Below, piece after piece: positions 17,798 through 26,663 of a stretch of DNA of 64,000 nucleotides. Source of the stretch: QKMZ01 sp012965515 (lineage in GTDB: Bacteria; Cyanobacteriota; Vampirovibrionia; Obscuribacterales; Obscuribacteraceae); assembly GCA_937879965.1 (NCBI GenBank), contig CALFMP010000016.1:62001-126000 (forward strand), given 5' to 3'. A program made the translations under genes and the position numbers. The notes beneath the pieces are model-generated. The model saw nothing but the letters and a program-made list of their open reading frames with translations. It made no database searches and had not been told where the DNA came from. Numbering within the stretch: position 1 is the first letter of the stretch; each line of letters opens with the position of its first letter.

Positions 17798-20641
17798 CTA
17801 ACGTTCTGTCAAAAGGCGGTGAACAATCCTTATGGCTTCCGGTTCTCCTTTCTCATAACCCTCAACTAATTTGTTGACGGTGGGATTTGTCTCGGCGAAT
17901 ATCGACAATGATAAAGCGACTCTTTCGTCCATGGCACCGGGTTTGAGTTCGAGGACACCCCACTCAGCACTTACCGCTGCGTTCAAGTCTTTGGCGGTAG
18001 CAGATGATAAGCCTGCTTCCTCGAACGGCTTGAGAGGGCGTTCTCCATTCAGTGTATTGCGGAACAAGAAATCTTCTTGTTTGTGCGTCAGGTTGTTGCG
18101 CAGCAATTGTTCCAATGGTCCCGGCTTGCTCGCGTCCACGAGTCCCACACGCCCTCCGTTGCGAATAGCGGCTTGATCGCGCATCAGGAAACCTTCGAAT
18201 TCGCTGATGGTCTTTCCATTTTTCTTGATGCGTTGAATTAGTGAGTTTTCGGGCGCCCATTGTTTGAGCTTGGCGACAGAACCGGCATGGTCTTCGCGCG
18301 CGATTCGAAGCTCTGCATTCAGTGAAAGCAACTCGTCCCAGGATTGCGCTTTTTGCCGTTTTTCTTGAATCGATTCGATCACGGCTTCTTTCACTTTCAC
18401 TTCGGCGCGTAGCCCTTCCATCGCTGTTTCCACTTGTTTGGCGCGGGCTGAGCTGAGCGGCAAGAGTTCTTTTCTTGCCTGTTCGAAGATGGATTCAACT
18501 TTGCCGATTACAACACGATCGCCATGTGTCGAGCGGAATCGTAGTTCGTTTTTCTCTGGCGAAACATTGTCATGCTTGACGAAAACGTCTGTCTCGCCGT
18601 AGTTTGCGTTTACATGCTGTTTGCCGTTGATAAAGTACTCGACGATAGAATCTTTGGCGACATCAACCGCTGTTCGCGTGACTTCTTTATTGGATGAGCC
18701 ATGCACAGCCCATTCGAGGTGATCGAGCGTCGTGTCTTTGAGATGTTTTGCGTAGTCTTGCACCATCGTTTTGTTGCCGCGAAAATTCGCGTCACTGGGC
18801 AAACGTTCGAGTTCATGCACGAACTGCCGCATTTCTGCGAGTTTTTCGACATCAAGTCCAGCCTTGATGCTCGGCAATTGAACGTCGCGCAAGTTCAATG
18901 TTGGCTTTAACCCACCTGCTTCACCAGTGGCTTTCATGAGGATTTGCCCGACTTCTGCGGGGAAGGAATCCGGCATGTCCGGACCTCTGCTGTTGGCACG
19001 GAACCAACTCTTTTGGATTTGAATGATGCCCATTGATCTGATGGCAGGCGGATTCTTTGCTTGCTCTGTGCAATCGAGCATATACATCTGACCAGTTTTT
19101 TGGTTGAAGATGACGATGTCCGCACCGATCATATCCATTGCAGAACCTTGTTCCGTAACAGCGGATTTCCAACCTTTGGCTTCTAGTCCTGTCTCTCTCA
19201 GTTGGTGTCGAACGATGTCGTTGACGCTGGATTCCTCACCTGTGTTGTGAGTCGCCCGGCGGAGATTCTGCATATTGTTGCTGTAATTTTGTACGTGATC
19301 ACCAAGTTTGATTGGCTTGTTGTAGCCTTCTTTGACCTCTTGCGGCTCTGATGAAACACGTACTCTGTCTTTTCCAACAACCAAAGTAACATCTTTGCCC
19401 ACGACAGCAGATTTGCTCTGCATCGCCGCATCGAGCTGACAGATGGCTAGAACATCCGCCATGCGCGCGGCGTCGTAGTTGATGCCTTTGGCGGCGTCAT
19501 TATGTTGGATGAAGAGGTCTTTCTTCGGACCATACTCTTGCAGTCCGAGCACGCGTTTCCATCCGCTTCCTGCTCCCAGGTGCTCACGAACTTTGACCAT
19601 TGCTCCTTCGCCCTCGCGGACTTTCGCAACGGCTTCTGTGAGGGCTTTCTCGCCTCCTACAATCTTGAATTCGGCAGTGGTTCGTCCATTCTCGGTGGGC
19701 TCTTTTGAGGACCATTCGAAGTTCTGCCTGCCACTTTCGTGTCGTCCGCGGAACTGTTGATGCGCGCCCAAGCCCATACCAATCACGCCCATGGTCGTGA
19801 TCGTCTCGAAGTTTTCGCGGGCGGTTGCTAGCCTTCTTTCTTGCAGGAAGGTGTGCATGTTGGCACTTACGAAACCTGCGGGAATCGCGGAAACACCGCC
19901 GGCCACAATATCGCTCTTGAGCAGCGGAGCTGCGACGTTGAATCGCAGTTTGTCAGCTGTCGATGCGAACATCTTGCTGGCGACGTTTTCTCCAACCGGC
20001 AAGAGTGCTGATTTCTCAACGCTGGCAAGACCGCCAAGGTGTTTCAGCCCTACACCTGTCCCTGCTAGTGTAAGCATTGTGGCACCACCTATGACACCAT
20101 TGCCCAGGCGCGCTATGAAATAGTTTCTCTTGTCACCTTCCTCGACCGGGCGAAGCGCAAAGTCGTGAACGAAACCTGTCAACGTTGCTTCCTTCAGCGT
20201 CAATCCGATTTGGGTTTGCCTGGACAGTGTGTTTGCAAGCATGGCTTCTGTCTGCCCGGCACGAGTAAAAGCTTTGACGCCTTTGCCGACGCCCCAGAAA
20301 GTGCCCAGCATACCGATCGCGCTGCCGCTCTGTTGAGCCCAGTAGTTCGCAGTGCCAAACTCGGCGTGTTGTGGCGCCTCGATGAATTGAATGCTAGGCA
20401 GGACGTTAGTGCCGAAAGTCTTGTCGAAAGGCTGGACGAGCGCGTTGGCTGGGGACTGAATCACCGTATGCACGAGCGAGCGCCCAAAATCCTCAAGGAG
20501 CGAGGCGTTCTTATGCGGTTCCGCCTTGTTTTCAGTGCCGTCGCCCTGTTGGCTGTTCTGATTTTGCGCGTCAGCCATCTCCGCCTGCGAAAAACGGGAG
20601 ACATAAGGACGATACGAGAGTGGCTCGGAGTTATCTGGCAT
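17798..20641 (-). CDS. Large orphan protein (947 aa)
   Basis: No family is recognised for this long protein. What can be seen: a polar, Gln/Asn-rich N-terminus; a region of Gly/Ala-rich hydrophobic stretches at about 100-330 (for example SGSAIGMLGTFWGVG and GNGVIGGATMLTLAGTGVG) that could insert in or cross a membrane; and a soluble middle. At about 490-540 there is an ADIVIFNQKTGQMYMLDCTE segment followed by K, which has the beta-hairpin look of a nuclease-fold core but lacks a clear PD-(D/E)xK. A charged, coiled-coil-like C-terminal third follows (ERLRAEVKVKEAVIESIQ-type heptads). There is no signal peptide. The start at 20641 lacks a ribosome site; the ATG 21 codons later is an option. The design (membrane-active segment plus C-terminal module) is compatible with a secreted effector, but that is speculation. 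Confidence 0.6.
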   Translation of the reverse strand: MPDNSEPLSYRPYVSRFSQAEMADAQNQNSQQGDGTENKAEPHKNASLLEDFGRSLVHTVIQSPANALVQPFDKTFGTNVLPSIQFIEAPQHAEFGTANYWAQQSGSAIGMLGTFWGVGKGVKAFTRAGQTEAMLANTLSRQTQIGLTLKEATLTGFVHDFALRPVEEGDKRNYFIARLGNGVIGGATMLTLAGTGVGLKHLGGLASVEKSALLPVGENVASKMFASTADKLRFNVAAPLLKSDIVAGGVSAIPAGFVSANMHTFLQERRLATARENFETITTMGVIGMGLGAHQQFRGRHESGRQNFEWSSKEPTENGRTTAEFKIVGGEKALTEAVAKVREGEGAMVKVREHLGAGSGWKRVLGLQEYGPKKDLFIQHNDAAKGINYDAARMADVLAICQLDAAMQSKSAVVGKDVTLVVGKDRVRVSSEPQEVKEGYNKPIKLGDHVQNYSNNMQNLRRATHNTGEESSVNDIVRHQLRETGLEAKGWKSAVTEQGSAMDMIGADIVIFNQKTGQMYMLDCTEQAKNPPAIRSMGIIQIQKSWFRANSRGPDMPDSFPAEVGQILMKATGEAGGLKPTLNLRDVQLPSIKAGLDVEKLAEMRQFVHELERLPSDANFRGNKTMVQDYAKHLKDTTLDHLEWAVHGSSNKEVTRTAVDVAKDSIVEYFINGKQHVNANYGETDVFVKHDNVSPEKNELRFRSTHGDRVVIGKVESIFEQARKELLPLSSARAKQVETAMEGLRAEVKVKEAVIESIQEKRQKAQSWDELLSLNAELRIAREDHAGSVAKLKQWAPENSLIQRIKKNGKTISEFEGFLMRDQAAIRNGGRVGLVDASKPGPLEQLLRNNLTHKQEDFLFRNTLNGERPLKPFEEAGLSSATAKDLNAAVSAEWGVLELKPGAMDERVALSLSIFAETNPTVNKLVEGYEKGEPEAIRIVHRLLTER

Positions 20642-20800
20642 ATTTTGCGCTAGGGGTTAGTTTCTCGCCCGAATTTAAAGGCAAGCTATTAGTTTTTACC
20701 CGTAATTCTTGAATCTTGGACACTTAATGGCTCTTTCTTATGTTTACTAACTGGACTAAAATGTCTTAAAACGTACACTGGGGTGGCGTCTACGGTGTGC

Positions 20801-20820
20801 GGGCGGCAATAATGCCGCCC
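20801..20820. repeat. Family A variant palindrome
   Basis: GGGCGGCAATAATGCCGCCC followed by CTACGCTCCGCTG. It lies in the divergent spacer between the 947-aa orphan and the clostripain-like gene; the trailer matches other family A copies. Confidence 0.7.
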
Positions 20821-20960
20821 CTACGCTCCGCTGTATTCGGGGTTGCAGGATACGGGCCTAAGCGCTCCTGGCAGGATTCAGGAGCTGTGATTGACGTTCG
20901 GCAAAAGCTGTCATACGAATGTCAGACGGTTCGCCTAGTCTTGAGTCCTTGCATTTACTA

Positions 20961-20969
20961 CCCCCCCCC
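20961..20969 (+). repeat. Nine-base poly-C tract upstream of the C11 protease
   Basis: A homopolymer of nine C lies 10 bases before the ATG at 20980. Such tracts are prone to slippage; here it sits in the leader where a ribosome site would be expected. Confidence 0.7.
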
Positions 20970-20979
20970 GAGTGCACAC

Positions 20980-22800
20980 ATGTTCCGATCTGAAGAGATT
21001 GGGGATAGCGCAATCGCTTCTCCGAAGGTTAATACCGCCATCGCGTTGGAATCTGCTCAACTGCTGGCGGAGTACAAGCCGCCGGTTCTTCCCTCGCATA
21101 CAGGCGACTTCCTCGACCTGACCAATCCGTATGGTGACGGTGAATCAATGGACTGGAACTCTGTTTCCGGTTCAGTTGGCTTGGCTTCGGAAAGTCAGAC
21201 GCCGGAAAAAAGGTCCCTTACGTTTCAACCAGATGCGCCCAGGACCGTGAGCGTTGACGAAATCGATGCTCCCGACTCCCCTCGAAACTGGACTATGGCA
21301 ATCGATCTGACCTCTGCAGGCGACGTCGAATTCAACGGTGAAAGAATTCCGACCGGCGCGGCTGGAAAACTGTCTGAGATTTTGGAACTGGCTGAAAAGA
21401 CTCGCGATCAACCTGTCACTCTCTATGTACAAGCGACTCTGCCGTTGCCGCAATTTGTTAGAGAGGATGGCTCGATACGCACCAACAGGAACGATCTGGA
21501 GGTCGCAACTTACAGGCTGGAAGACGGTGAAATCACTTTGGTCGACCAAGGTCCGTCGAGAGGTTTCGAACACGATCTTGTCGAGTTGTTGAAGCGAGCG
21601 TCTGAGCGTGCAGGCGAAGGCAATCTGGGTCTGATCATTCAATCGCACGGATACGCCGCGAAGGGACTTGGTGGCGACAGCGGTGAAGTCAGTCTTGCTG
21701 AGCTAGAACAGGCAATCACCAGCGGATTGGAAGGCAGTGGGAAGACCGCGCTCGACCTTTTGAATTTTGATTCTTGCTTGATGGGCAATCTCAACGTGAT
21801 ACAAGCCATGCAAGGGAATGCCGACCATATCGTCGCTTCGGCTGAAGTTGAGTCAGCTGTTGCTGACGCAGACGGACAAAATATGCGCACCACTCTTGGT
21901 GCATTGTTGGACAATCCAAACTTGACTCCGGAAGAATATGCAGCCGTTTCGATTGAGCTGGCAAGCGCCGGACACAACGGAGAGACTGGAAACACCGATC
22001 TGGATTCGACAGGTACTTACACACTTGCACATGTTGATGTGGATCAATTCGCGCAATTAGAAGCAGGCGTTAACGAGCTTGGCGAGGAGTTGTCTGAGCT
22101 AATTGATGATCCGTCGCAACGTCAAACTCTTGTTGAATTGATGAATGAAATACAGCCCTTTTCAGAAGGCGGAGCCATGTTGAGCGGCTCATTTGCGTCG
22201 GCAAATCGAGACTTGGGGCTCTTCTTGACCGAACTTGAGCAAGCCGTAAGCAGTGGCGAGTTGAAAGATCCCGACGGTTCGCTTTCAGAAACAGTCGGAG
22301 AAGTACGCGACGCATTAAGCGATGTTGTTCCTCAATACCATGGAGAAAACTTCGGTCAGTACGAAGAAATGGCAGGGCTTTCGTTATTTCTTCCCAATGA
22401 TGAACATGTTGATGTGACGTCACTTTTGCAAGAAGCTTCACCGTTGAGGCACATGATTTCGTCTGTGAATAACGCCACTTTGGCTGATTTTAGCAAGCGC
22501 GAAAACTTGGTAAGGTCGTTGACGTACAATTTGGAAACGCTGAGCAGCTTTGGTGATACATCCGCTCTTACCGCAGCAATAGAGAACTTGCGCACCGCTG
22601 AAGATCAAGCTCAAACTAATATTGCGATGGCGAATCTTCAATCGTTGTTGGTTGACGCGAACTCGCAAGATTTGGGCGCGGCGTGGATGAACGCAAATCG
22701 ACCTGGCTATAACGAAAGACGCGACGCGATTTTTGCACAAGAGCTAGAACAGATGCCGCAGGCTTGGAGCGACTTCATAAACTCATTGCGTGTGCAGTAG
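20980..22800 (+). CDS. Clostripain-like (peptidase C11) protease
   Basis: The 606-aa protein contains the C11 catalytic pair: the histidine in LIIQSHGYA (about residue 217) and the cysteine in LLNFDSCLMGN (about residue 265), in the caspase-like order. The segment YVQATLPLPQF with preceding strands resembles the first beta-strand of the fold. The C-terminal 250 residues are helical and polar. Family members cleave after Arg or Lys and are often exported, yet no signal peptide is visible here. The upstream in-frame codons are made from a palindromic repeat, so the ATG at 20980 after the poly-C tract is the sensible start, though no ribosome site is seen. It is divergent from the 947-aa orphan. 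Confidence 0.8.
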   Translation: MFRSEEIGDSAIASPKVNTAIALESAQLLAEYKPPVLPSHTGDFLDLTNPYGDGESMDWNSVSGSVGLASESQTPEKRSLTFQPDAPRTVSVDEIDAPDSPRNWTMAIDLTSAGDVEFNGERIPTGAAGKLSEILELAEKTRDQPVTLYVQATLPLPQFVREDGSIRTNRNDLEVATYRLEDGEITLVDQGPSRGFEHDLVELLKRASERAGEGNLGLIIQSHGYAAKGLGGDSGEVSLAELEQAITSGLEGSGKTALDLLNFDSCLMGNLNVIQAMQGNADHIVASAEVESAVADADGQNMRTTLGALLDNPNLTPEEYAAVSIELASAGHNGETGNTDLDSTGTYTLAHVDVDQFAQLEAGVNELGEELSELIDDPSQRQTLVELMNEIQPFSEGGAMLSGSFASANRDLGLFLTELEQAVSSGELKDPDGSLSETVGEVRDALSDVVPQYHGENFGQYEEMAGLSLFLPNDEHVDVTSLLQEASPLRHMISSVNNATLADFSKRENLVRSLTYNLETLSSFGDTSALTAAIENLRTAEDQAQTNIAMANLQSLLVDANSQDLGAAWMNANRPGYNERRDAIFAQELEQMPQAWSDFINSLRVQ

Positions 22801-22881
22801 TTGGAAGCAGTTGGAAATCGTAGGTTCGAAGTGTTTTGTGTCGCAGCGTCAGAACTGCAATCCACAGTAGGTTCCTCATAC

Positions 22882-23035
22882 ATGCGGCCAGAAAAGGCGC
22901 ATGCAATGCGCCGCTACGCTTCGCTGAATACGCCATCCTCCGCATATATGCGGACAGAAAAGGCGCATGCAATGCGCCGCTACGCTTCGCTGAATACGCC
23001 ATCCTCCGCTGTAGGGGTGGCATTCTTGCCACCCG
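22882..23035. repeat. Tandem 66-bp repeat plus palindrome
   Basis: Two copies of a 66-base unit start at 22882 and 22948 (ATGCGG-C-AGAAAAGGCGC, ATGCAATGCGCCGCTACGCT, TCGCTGAATACGCCATCCTC, CGC). Each contains the family A palindrome. They are followed by a GGGTGGCATTCTTGCCACCC palindrome. The array fills most of the spacer between convergent genes. Confidence 0.85.
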
Positions 23036-23054
23036 TGCCTTTCTCCAAGTGAAA

Positions 23055-23078
23055 AGAGCGCCCTGTTTAGGACGCTCT
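23055..23078 (-). terminator. Terminator for the leftward gene
   Basis: AGAGCG and CGCTCT arms enclose a partly paired loop. Read leftward, the hairpin is followed by TTTTC. It lies about 35 bases past the stop of the gene at 23114. Confidence 0.55.
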
Positions 23079-23113
23079 CTTCGGACACCAGGCTTCCGGT
23101 TAAAACTTGTCGC

Positions 23114-23524
23114 TTATCTCATTTCGATGGGGAGGACCTTGCGCGGTGTGGCTGCGGATTCGGCATGAGGAGTGAATCCTTTGCGACCAGAGTGGTCTTC
23201 GTTGATTACGAGTGATGGAGCTAAGTAGCGCGAGCCGCCAATTTCAAAGCCTTTGCTGCTGTCTACGAGTGTGAGGGACGGGAGACCGTCGCTGTTGTTC
23301 TTGACCTGAACGTCCCAGCCAGTGCCTTTCTTGTCGCTGTAGTTCATGTTGGCTACGATTTGGTTCCAGCGTTCGACGCCGTCAGTGCCCTGGCTCATGC
23401 AGTCTACGAAGTCGGCTCTCAGTCTATCGGCAACTTGTTCGGCTTGCTGTTGAGTTGTTGCCTTGTCGAGGCTGTTTGCCATTTGGTCAGCGCCGGTTCT
23501 TACGTTTGCTTCGTTGATAGACAT
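23114..23524 (-). CDS. Hypothetical protein (136 aa)
   Basis: The start is the ATG at 23524, with GAGGA upstream; a longer frame is possible but enters AT-poor repeat-like sequence. The product begins with a helical, Gln/Ala-rich half (ANSLDKATTQQQAEQVADRL). It then has a beta-rich half including LPSLTLVDSSKGFEIGG and a basic end. There is no signal peptide or catalytic motif. I do not recognise a family. The style matches other orphan proteins in this zone. Confidence 0.6.
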   Translation of the reverse strand: MSINEANVRTGADQMANSLDKATTQQQAEQVADRLRADFVDCMSQGTDGVERWNQIVANMNYSDKKGTGWDVQVKNNSDGLPSLTLVDSSKGFEIGGSRYLAPSLVINEDHSGRKGFTPHAESAATPRKVLPIEMR

Positions 23525-23796
23525 GGTGGTGGTCCTCGTATTGTTTAGCCTTGGTGTGGGGGAGGTGCGTTGCCCTCGATGCATTCACAATACGGACGGC
23601 TTGGGAGCATTCCGGGTCAGCGAAATGGCTTTTTTGGGTCATGGGATTAAACGTGCCGGTCGCCGGCTGAAACGCCCACAGGCGCCTAAATTCGATTTGG
23701 CGGATTGAAACTGCGCTATGCTTGGCGCGAATGTTGGAGGGCTTATGGCGTTCCTCCGAGAATGGGGACCGCCCGAAGCAGGGGGTGCGGGTACTG

Positions 23797-24669
23797 ATGC
23801 GAGTAGTGCTAACTGGTGGGTCGGGGGACCTGGGGCAGATTCTGTGCCCTATGTTGGTGCAGCGTGGCGACGTGCCGGTAGTTTTAGATGTCCGCCCGCC
23901 ACACAACCGCGCAGAGTTCGTCGATGCATCTATAACGGACAGAAAGGCTCTTGCTGAGGCCCTGCCAGGCGCTGATATGGTGATACACATAGCGGCGTGG
24001 CATGGCGTGCATGAATTCCGTAAGGAGAAAGACGTCTATGAGTTTTGGGATCTAAATGTCACCGGCACCTTCAATGTCTTTCAAGCCGCTGCCGATGCCG
24101 CTATCGACAAAGTAATCTTTATTTCCAGTACAAGCATAGACGAGCGCTTCGGTGTTTATGGACATACAAAAGTGCTATGCGAGGAAATTGTTCGTGCGTA
24201 TGTCGCTCGGCATGGGATGAGCATTGTGACACTACGACCGCGAGCGTTTATTCCTCATTGGAATAGAACAATTTACTCCTCATATATTGAGTGGGCAAAT
24301 TGGTTTTGGGGCGGCGCTGTTCACATAGATGATGTAGCGCAAGCTGTGATGCGGGGTGTCGACTATCTTGCCTCCGGGCAGAAAACGCAGGAACCGCTCT
24401 TCCTTCCGGTGGATGGCGCCTATGAATACACCGATGATGATTTGAAGGCATGGGATAAAGAAGGTGCTGGTAGTACGTTTAAGAAGTACTATTCAAATTA
24501 TATTGACCTTGCCAATGAACATGGTTTGGATCCCGCGCGCAAGCCAAAACGCCTGGACATCAGCGAAACGCGACGCATACTAAAATACGAGCCGCGGTTT
24601 AGTTTGAAGAATTTACTTGAAGAACTTGCTGAACACGGCGCAAAAGGTCCGCCCGCGCCTGTACCTTAG
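23797..24669 (+). CDS. NAD-dependent epimerase/dehydratase (extended SDR)
   Basis: The 290-aa protein opens with MRVVLTGGSGDLGQ, the TGxxGxxG dinucleotide motif. It continues with D-V-R after the second strand (NAD preference), HIAAWHG, the S-S-T-S catalytic serine strand and Y-G-H-T-K giving the YxxxK pair. A substrate-binding C-terminal part follows. The ATG at 23797 places the Rossmann strand at the very N-terminus, as is usual; upstream in-frame codons do not fit the fold. The fold suits nucleotide-sugar or related epimerisation, but the substrate cannot be read from the sequence. Its last four bases overlap the convergent HigA gene. Confidence 0.85.
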   Translation: MRVVLTGGSGDLGQILCPMLVQRGDVPVVLDVRPPHNRAEFVDASITDRKALAEALPGADMVIHIAAWHGVHEFRKEKDVYEFWDLNVTGTFNVFQAAADAAIDKVIFISSTSIDERFGVYGHTKVLCEEIVRAYVARHGMSIVTLRPRAFIPHWNRTIYSSYIEWANWFWGGAVHIDDVAQAVMRGVDYLASGQKTQEPLFLPVDGAYEYTDDDLKAWDKEGAGSTFKKYYSNYIDLANEHGLDPARKPKRLDISETRRILKYEPRFSLKNLLEELAEHGAKGPPAPVP

Positions 24670-24959
24670 GCAATCCCAGCCAGTTTTTTCACTGTCTTGT
24701 GTTTCTGCTGGGCGCGCCACAGATCGACAGACATTTGCAAATTTAGCCAAAATTCTGGAGACGTATTCAAGCTATCGGCGAGCACCATCGCTGTCTCTGG
24801 GGTGATTCCTCTTTTACCGGTAACGATCTCATTCACCTTTGGTTGCGTCCAGCCAATGTGTCGCGCAAATGCGCTCTGCGAAACGCCCAGAGGTATCAAG
24901 AATTCTTCTTGCAGGATTACGCCCGGTGGGGTGGGCTGCCGTTTTATCTTCCTATTCAT
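24666..24959 (-). CDS. higA: HigA-family antitoxin, without a HigB partner
   Basis: This 97-aa HTH protein matches the HigA/VapI family: R-Q-P-T-P-P-G-V-I-L-Q-E-E-F-L at the start, LGVSQSAFARHIGWTQ as the recognition helix region, NEIVTGKRGITPETAMVLAD, and the closing FWLNLQMSVDLWRAQ. HigA normally binds HigB and represses the operon. No RelE-fold HigB is encoded next to it: upstream is a TPR gene on the same strand and downstream a convergent epimerase. It may therefore be a solitary regulator or a remnant that protects against a HigB elsewhere. A promoter with an overlapping inverted repeat lies directly upstream. Confidence 0.88.
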   Translation of the reverse strand: MNRKIKRQPTPPGVILQEEFLIPLGVSQSAFARHIGWTQPKVNEIVTGKRGITPETAMVLADSLNTSPEFWLNLQMSVDLWRAQQKHKTVKKLAGIA

Positions 24960-24991
24960 TACTATTTCTGAGTTTCTTTTGCTTATATCGA

Positions 24992-25034
24992 TATACCATA
25001 TGACAGTATAGCAGCGTCGTTGCGAAACGGTGAA
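24992..25034 (-). promoter_or_regulatory. Promoter and likely operator of higA
   Basis: Read leftward: TTCACC (25034-25029), an 18-base spacer, then TATACT (25010-25005). An inverted repeat TATAC(tgtcatatg)GTATA at 25010-24992 overlaps the -10 box. That is where HigA would be expected to bind and repress its own gene. Confidence 0.55.
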
Positions 25035-25044
25035 CATAAGAGTG

Positions 25045-25605
25045 TTACGAGCGGAGGGCTTTGCTTTTTTCGTAGAGGGCGACAGCTTGATCTGTGTCTC
25101 CGAATTCGGAGAAAACAGTTGCAAGTTTTAGGAGACTCCTTGCGCGTTGTTCTTTTAGTGCAGGGGTGTGAACTTCGCGAAGGCTTAGCGCACGTGTTAA
25201 ATGCCGCTTCGCAAGCCGAAGTTGCCCTTGTTCTAGTCGAATATCTGCCAATGTTTCTAAAAGCATGATCTCGAATTCTTTTGGTGCGTCTTTGACGTTT
25301 CGCGTGATGGCCAGTGCACGGAGATAGCTATTGGCGGCTTGAGGGAAGTCACCTTTGGAGAACTGTGTGTGCCCGACGTGAGCAAAACTGACTGCGAGGC
25401 GATAGTCGAGACGCTCTTCCTTTCGCGCTTCTGCTAGAGCTTCTGCGAACATGCGATGCGCCAGAGCAATGTCGCCGTTGTTCAATGCAGTTGTTCCGAC
25501 GTCGGTGTAGTTTTGCCAAATGGAATTGCGAAAGTGCCTGTATCTTTGCGGAAGAATGCGCATTCTGGCAGTTACAACTTCCAGTTCTGTAGAAACGATT
25601 GGCAT
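25045..25605 (-). CDS. TPR-repeat protein (186 aa)
   Basis: The ATG at 25605 with GAGGAG six bases upstream is preferred over a more distant start. The protein is nearly all tetratricopeptide helices: units around residues 40-70 (ALNNGDIALAHRMFAEALAEA), 75-110, 120-150 and 155-186 (ATVFSEFGDTDQAVALYEKS). No signal peptide or enzymatic domain is attached, so it is a cytosolic scaffold or adaptor of unknown partner. The higA promoter lies between it and higA, just past this gene's end. Confidence 0.75.
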   Translation of the reverse strand: MPIVSTELEVVTARMRILPQRYRHFRNSIWQNYTDVGTTALNNGDIALAHRMFAEALAEARKEERLDYRLAVSFAHVGHTQFSKGDFPQAANSYLRALAITRNVKDAPKEFEIMLLETLADIRLEQGQLRLAKRHLTRALSLREVHTPALKEQRARSLLKLATVFSEFGDTDQAVALYEKSKALRS

Positions 25606-26339
25606 GTAGCTCTCCTCAATTGGTCGTGTGGAGAGAATATGTTTTTTGATTGGCGCGAGTAATGTGGAATTGAACAGATCCGCGAAAGTCACGTAGGGCA
25701 ATGTTTGCTAGCTGTCGTAACTGCGGAAGCTGGTGAATTGCGACAACAACCAGGCGATGTGCGGATATTGCGTGGTTGAACTGGCGTGGTGCATGCGCAC
25801 GCGTGCGAGCTTGGAGAGGCTCTCATATTGGTTGATCGCGTGGGTTTTACGTAGTGGTCTGCTAGCGATGCGAGGGAGTAAATAAATATCGAATTTCGTA
25901 CCTGCACCATAACGGAATTTTGCTTGCGGATTATCAGGGTTTGTGTGTGATGCCCGGAAGCCTGGCAGGGAGCCGAATTTCGTGCTTGCTGAAGGTTTTT
26001 GCCATGCTCAATAAATAGTTCGCATCGACGCGTCTTCGAAGGTAGTGTCGAAATACATTCGTCAAACAAATTTTTCCGGAGCTGCACGCAAAACCCTGAA
26101 GCCACTGCAAAGGCACTGAACAAGCGATATTTATTGACTCACATCTAGTGAGTTATAAGACTTCCTTTTTCATTCTAGGCAATCACAGTTTTTCGTACCG
26201 ACTGGGAATGCACTCCTGACGATGCTAACGCTCGTTCGCTGATCTTTGCGAGCGGCGAATGACCCATAGGAATACAAAGAATAGATGCTTGAGCAGCGGT
26301 CGCGATGTGCGACGGCTGCATTTTTTTGAGGATAAGAAT
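25606..26339. other. Intergenic region without a supported gene
   Basis: About 730 bases. Open frames on both strands lack ribosome sites and have erratic composition; I see no RNA gene, hairpin or family palindrome. It could be decayed coding sequence. Confidence 0.4.
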
Positions 26340-26570
26340 ATGACAAATCAAAATACACACCTCGTTGCTTTAGATGGCAATATGGCGGTAGCTGAACTGA
26401 TGCGTGCGCTGGAATTGCTCGAGATTGCAGATGATGACGCAGAGCATTTTGATGACTTGGATGCCGAGATAGAGGCGCACCAACAGCATGGATTCTACGT
26501 TCCTACTCGCGAGGAGCTGATGGAAACAACCGGTGAGTTTCTTGTCCATCTAATGATGGAACGCGAATAG
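26340..26570 (+). CDS. Small acidic protein (76 aa)
   Basis: The start is the ATG at 26340, with GAGGATAAG upstream. The protein is strongly acidic (a run DDDAEHFDDLDAEIEAH in the middle) with an amphipathic helix before it. Such charge suits a DNA-mimic, antitoxin-like or chaperone-bound protein, but nothing in the sequence decides between them. A 212-aa orphan gene follows about 90 bases later on the same strand. Confidence 0.55.
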   Translation: MTNQNTHLVALDGNMAVAELMRALELLEIADDDAEHFDDLDAEIEAHQQHGFYVPTREELMETTGEFLVHLMMERE

Positions 26571-26663
26571 CTGCAAACCAGAAAACCTACAAATCAGAAA
26601 CGCGAAAGAAACACGAACAAGAGAGCTGGCGAAAGCCCGCTCTTGTTCTTTATAGAGGTGGAG

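Noticed and set aside
25689..26123. 144-codon minus frame in the 25.6-26.3 kb spacer
   Set aside because: Random-looking composition, no ribosome site, no domain.
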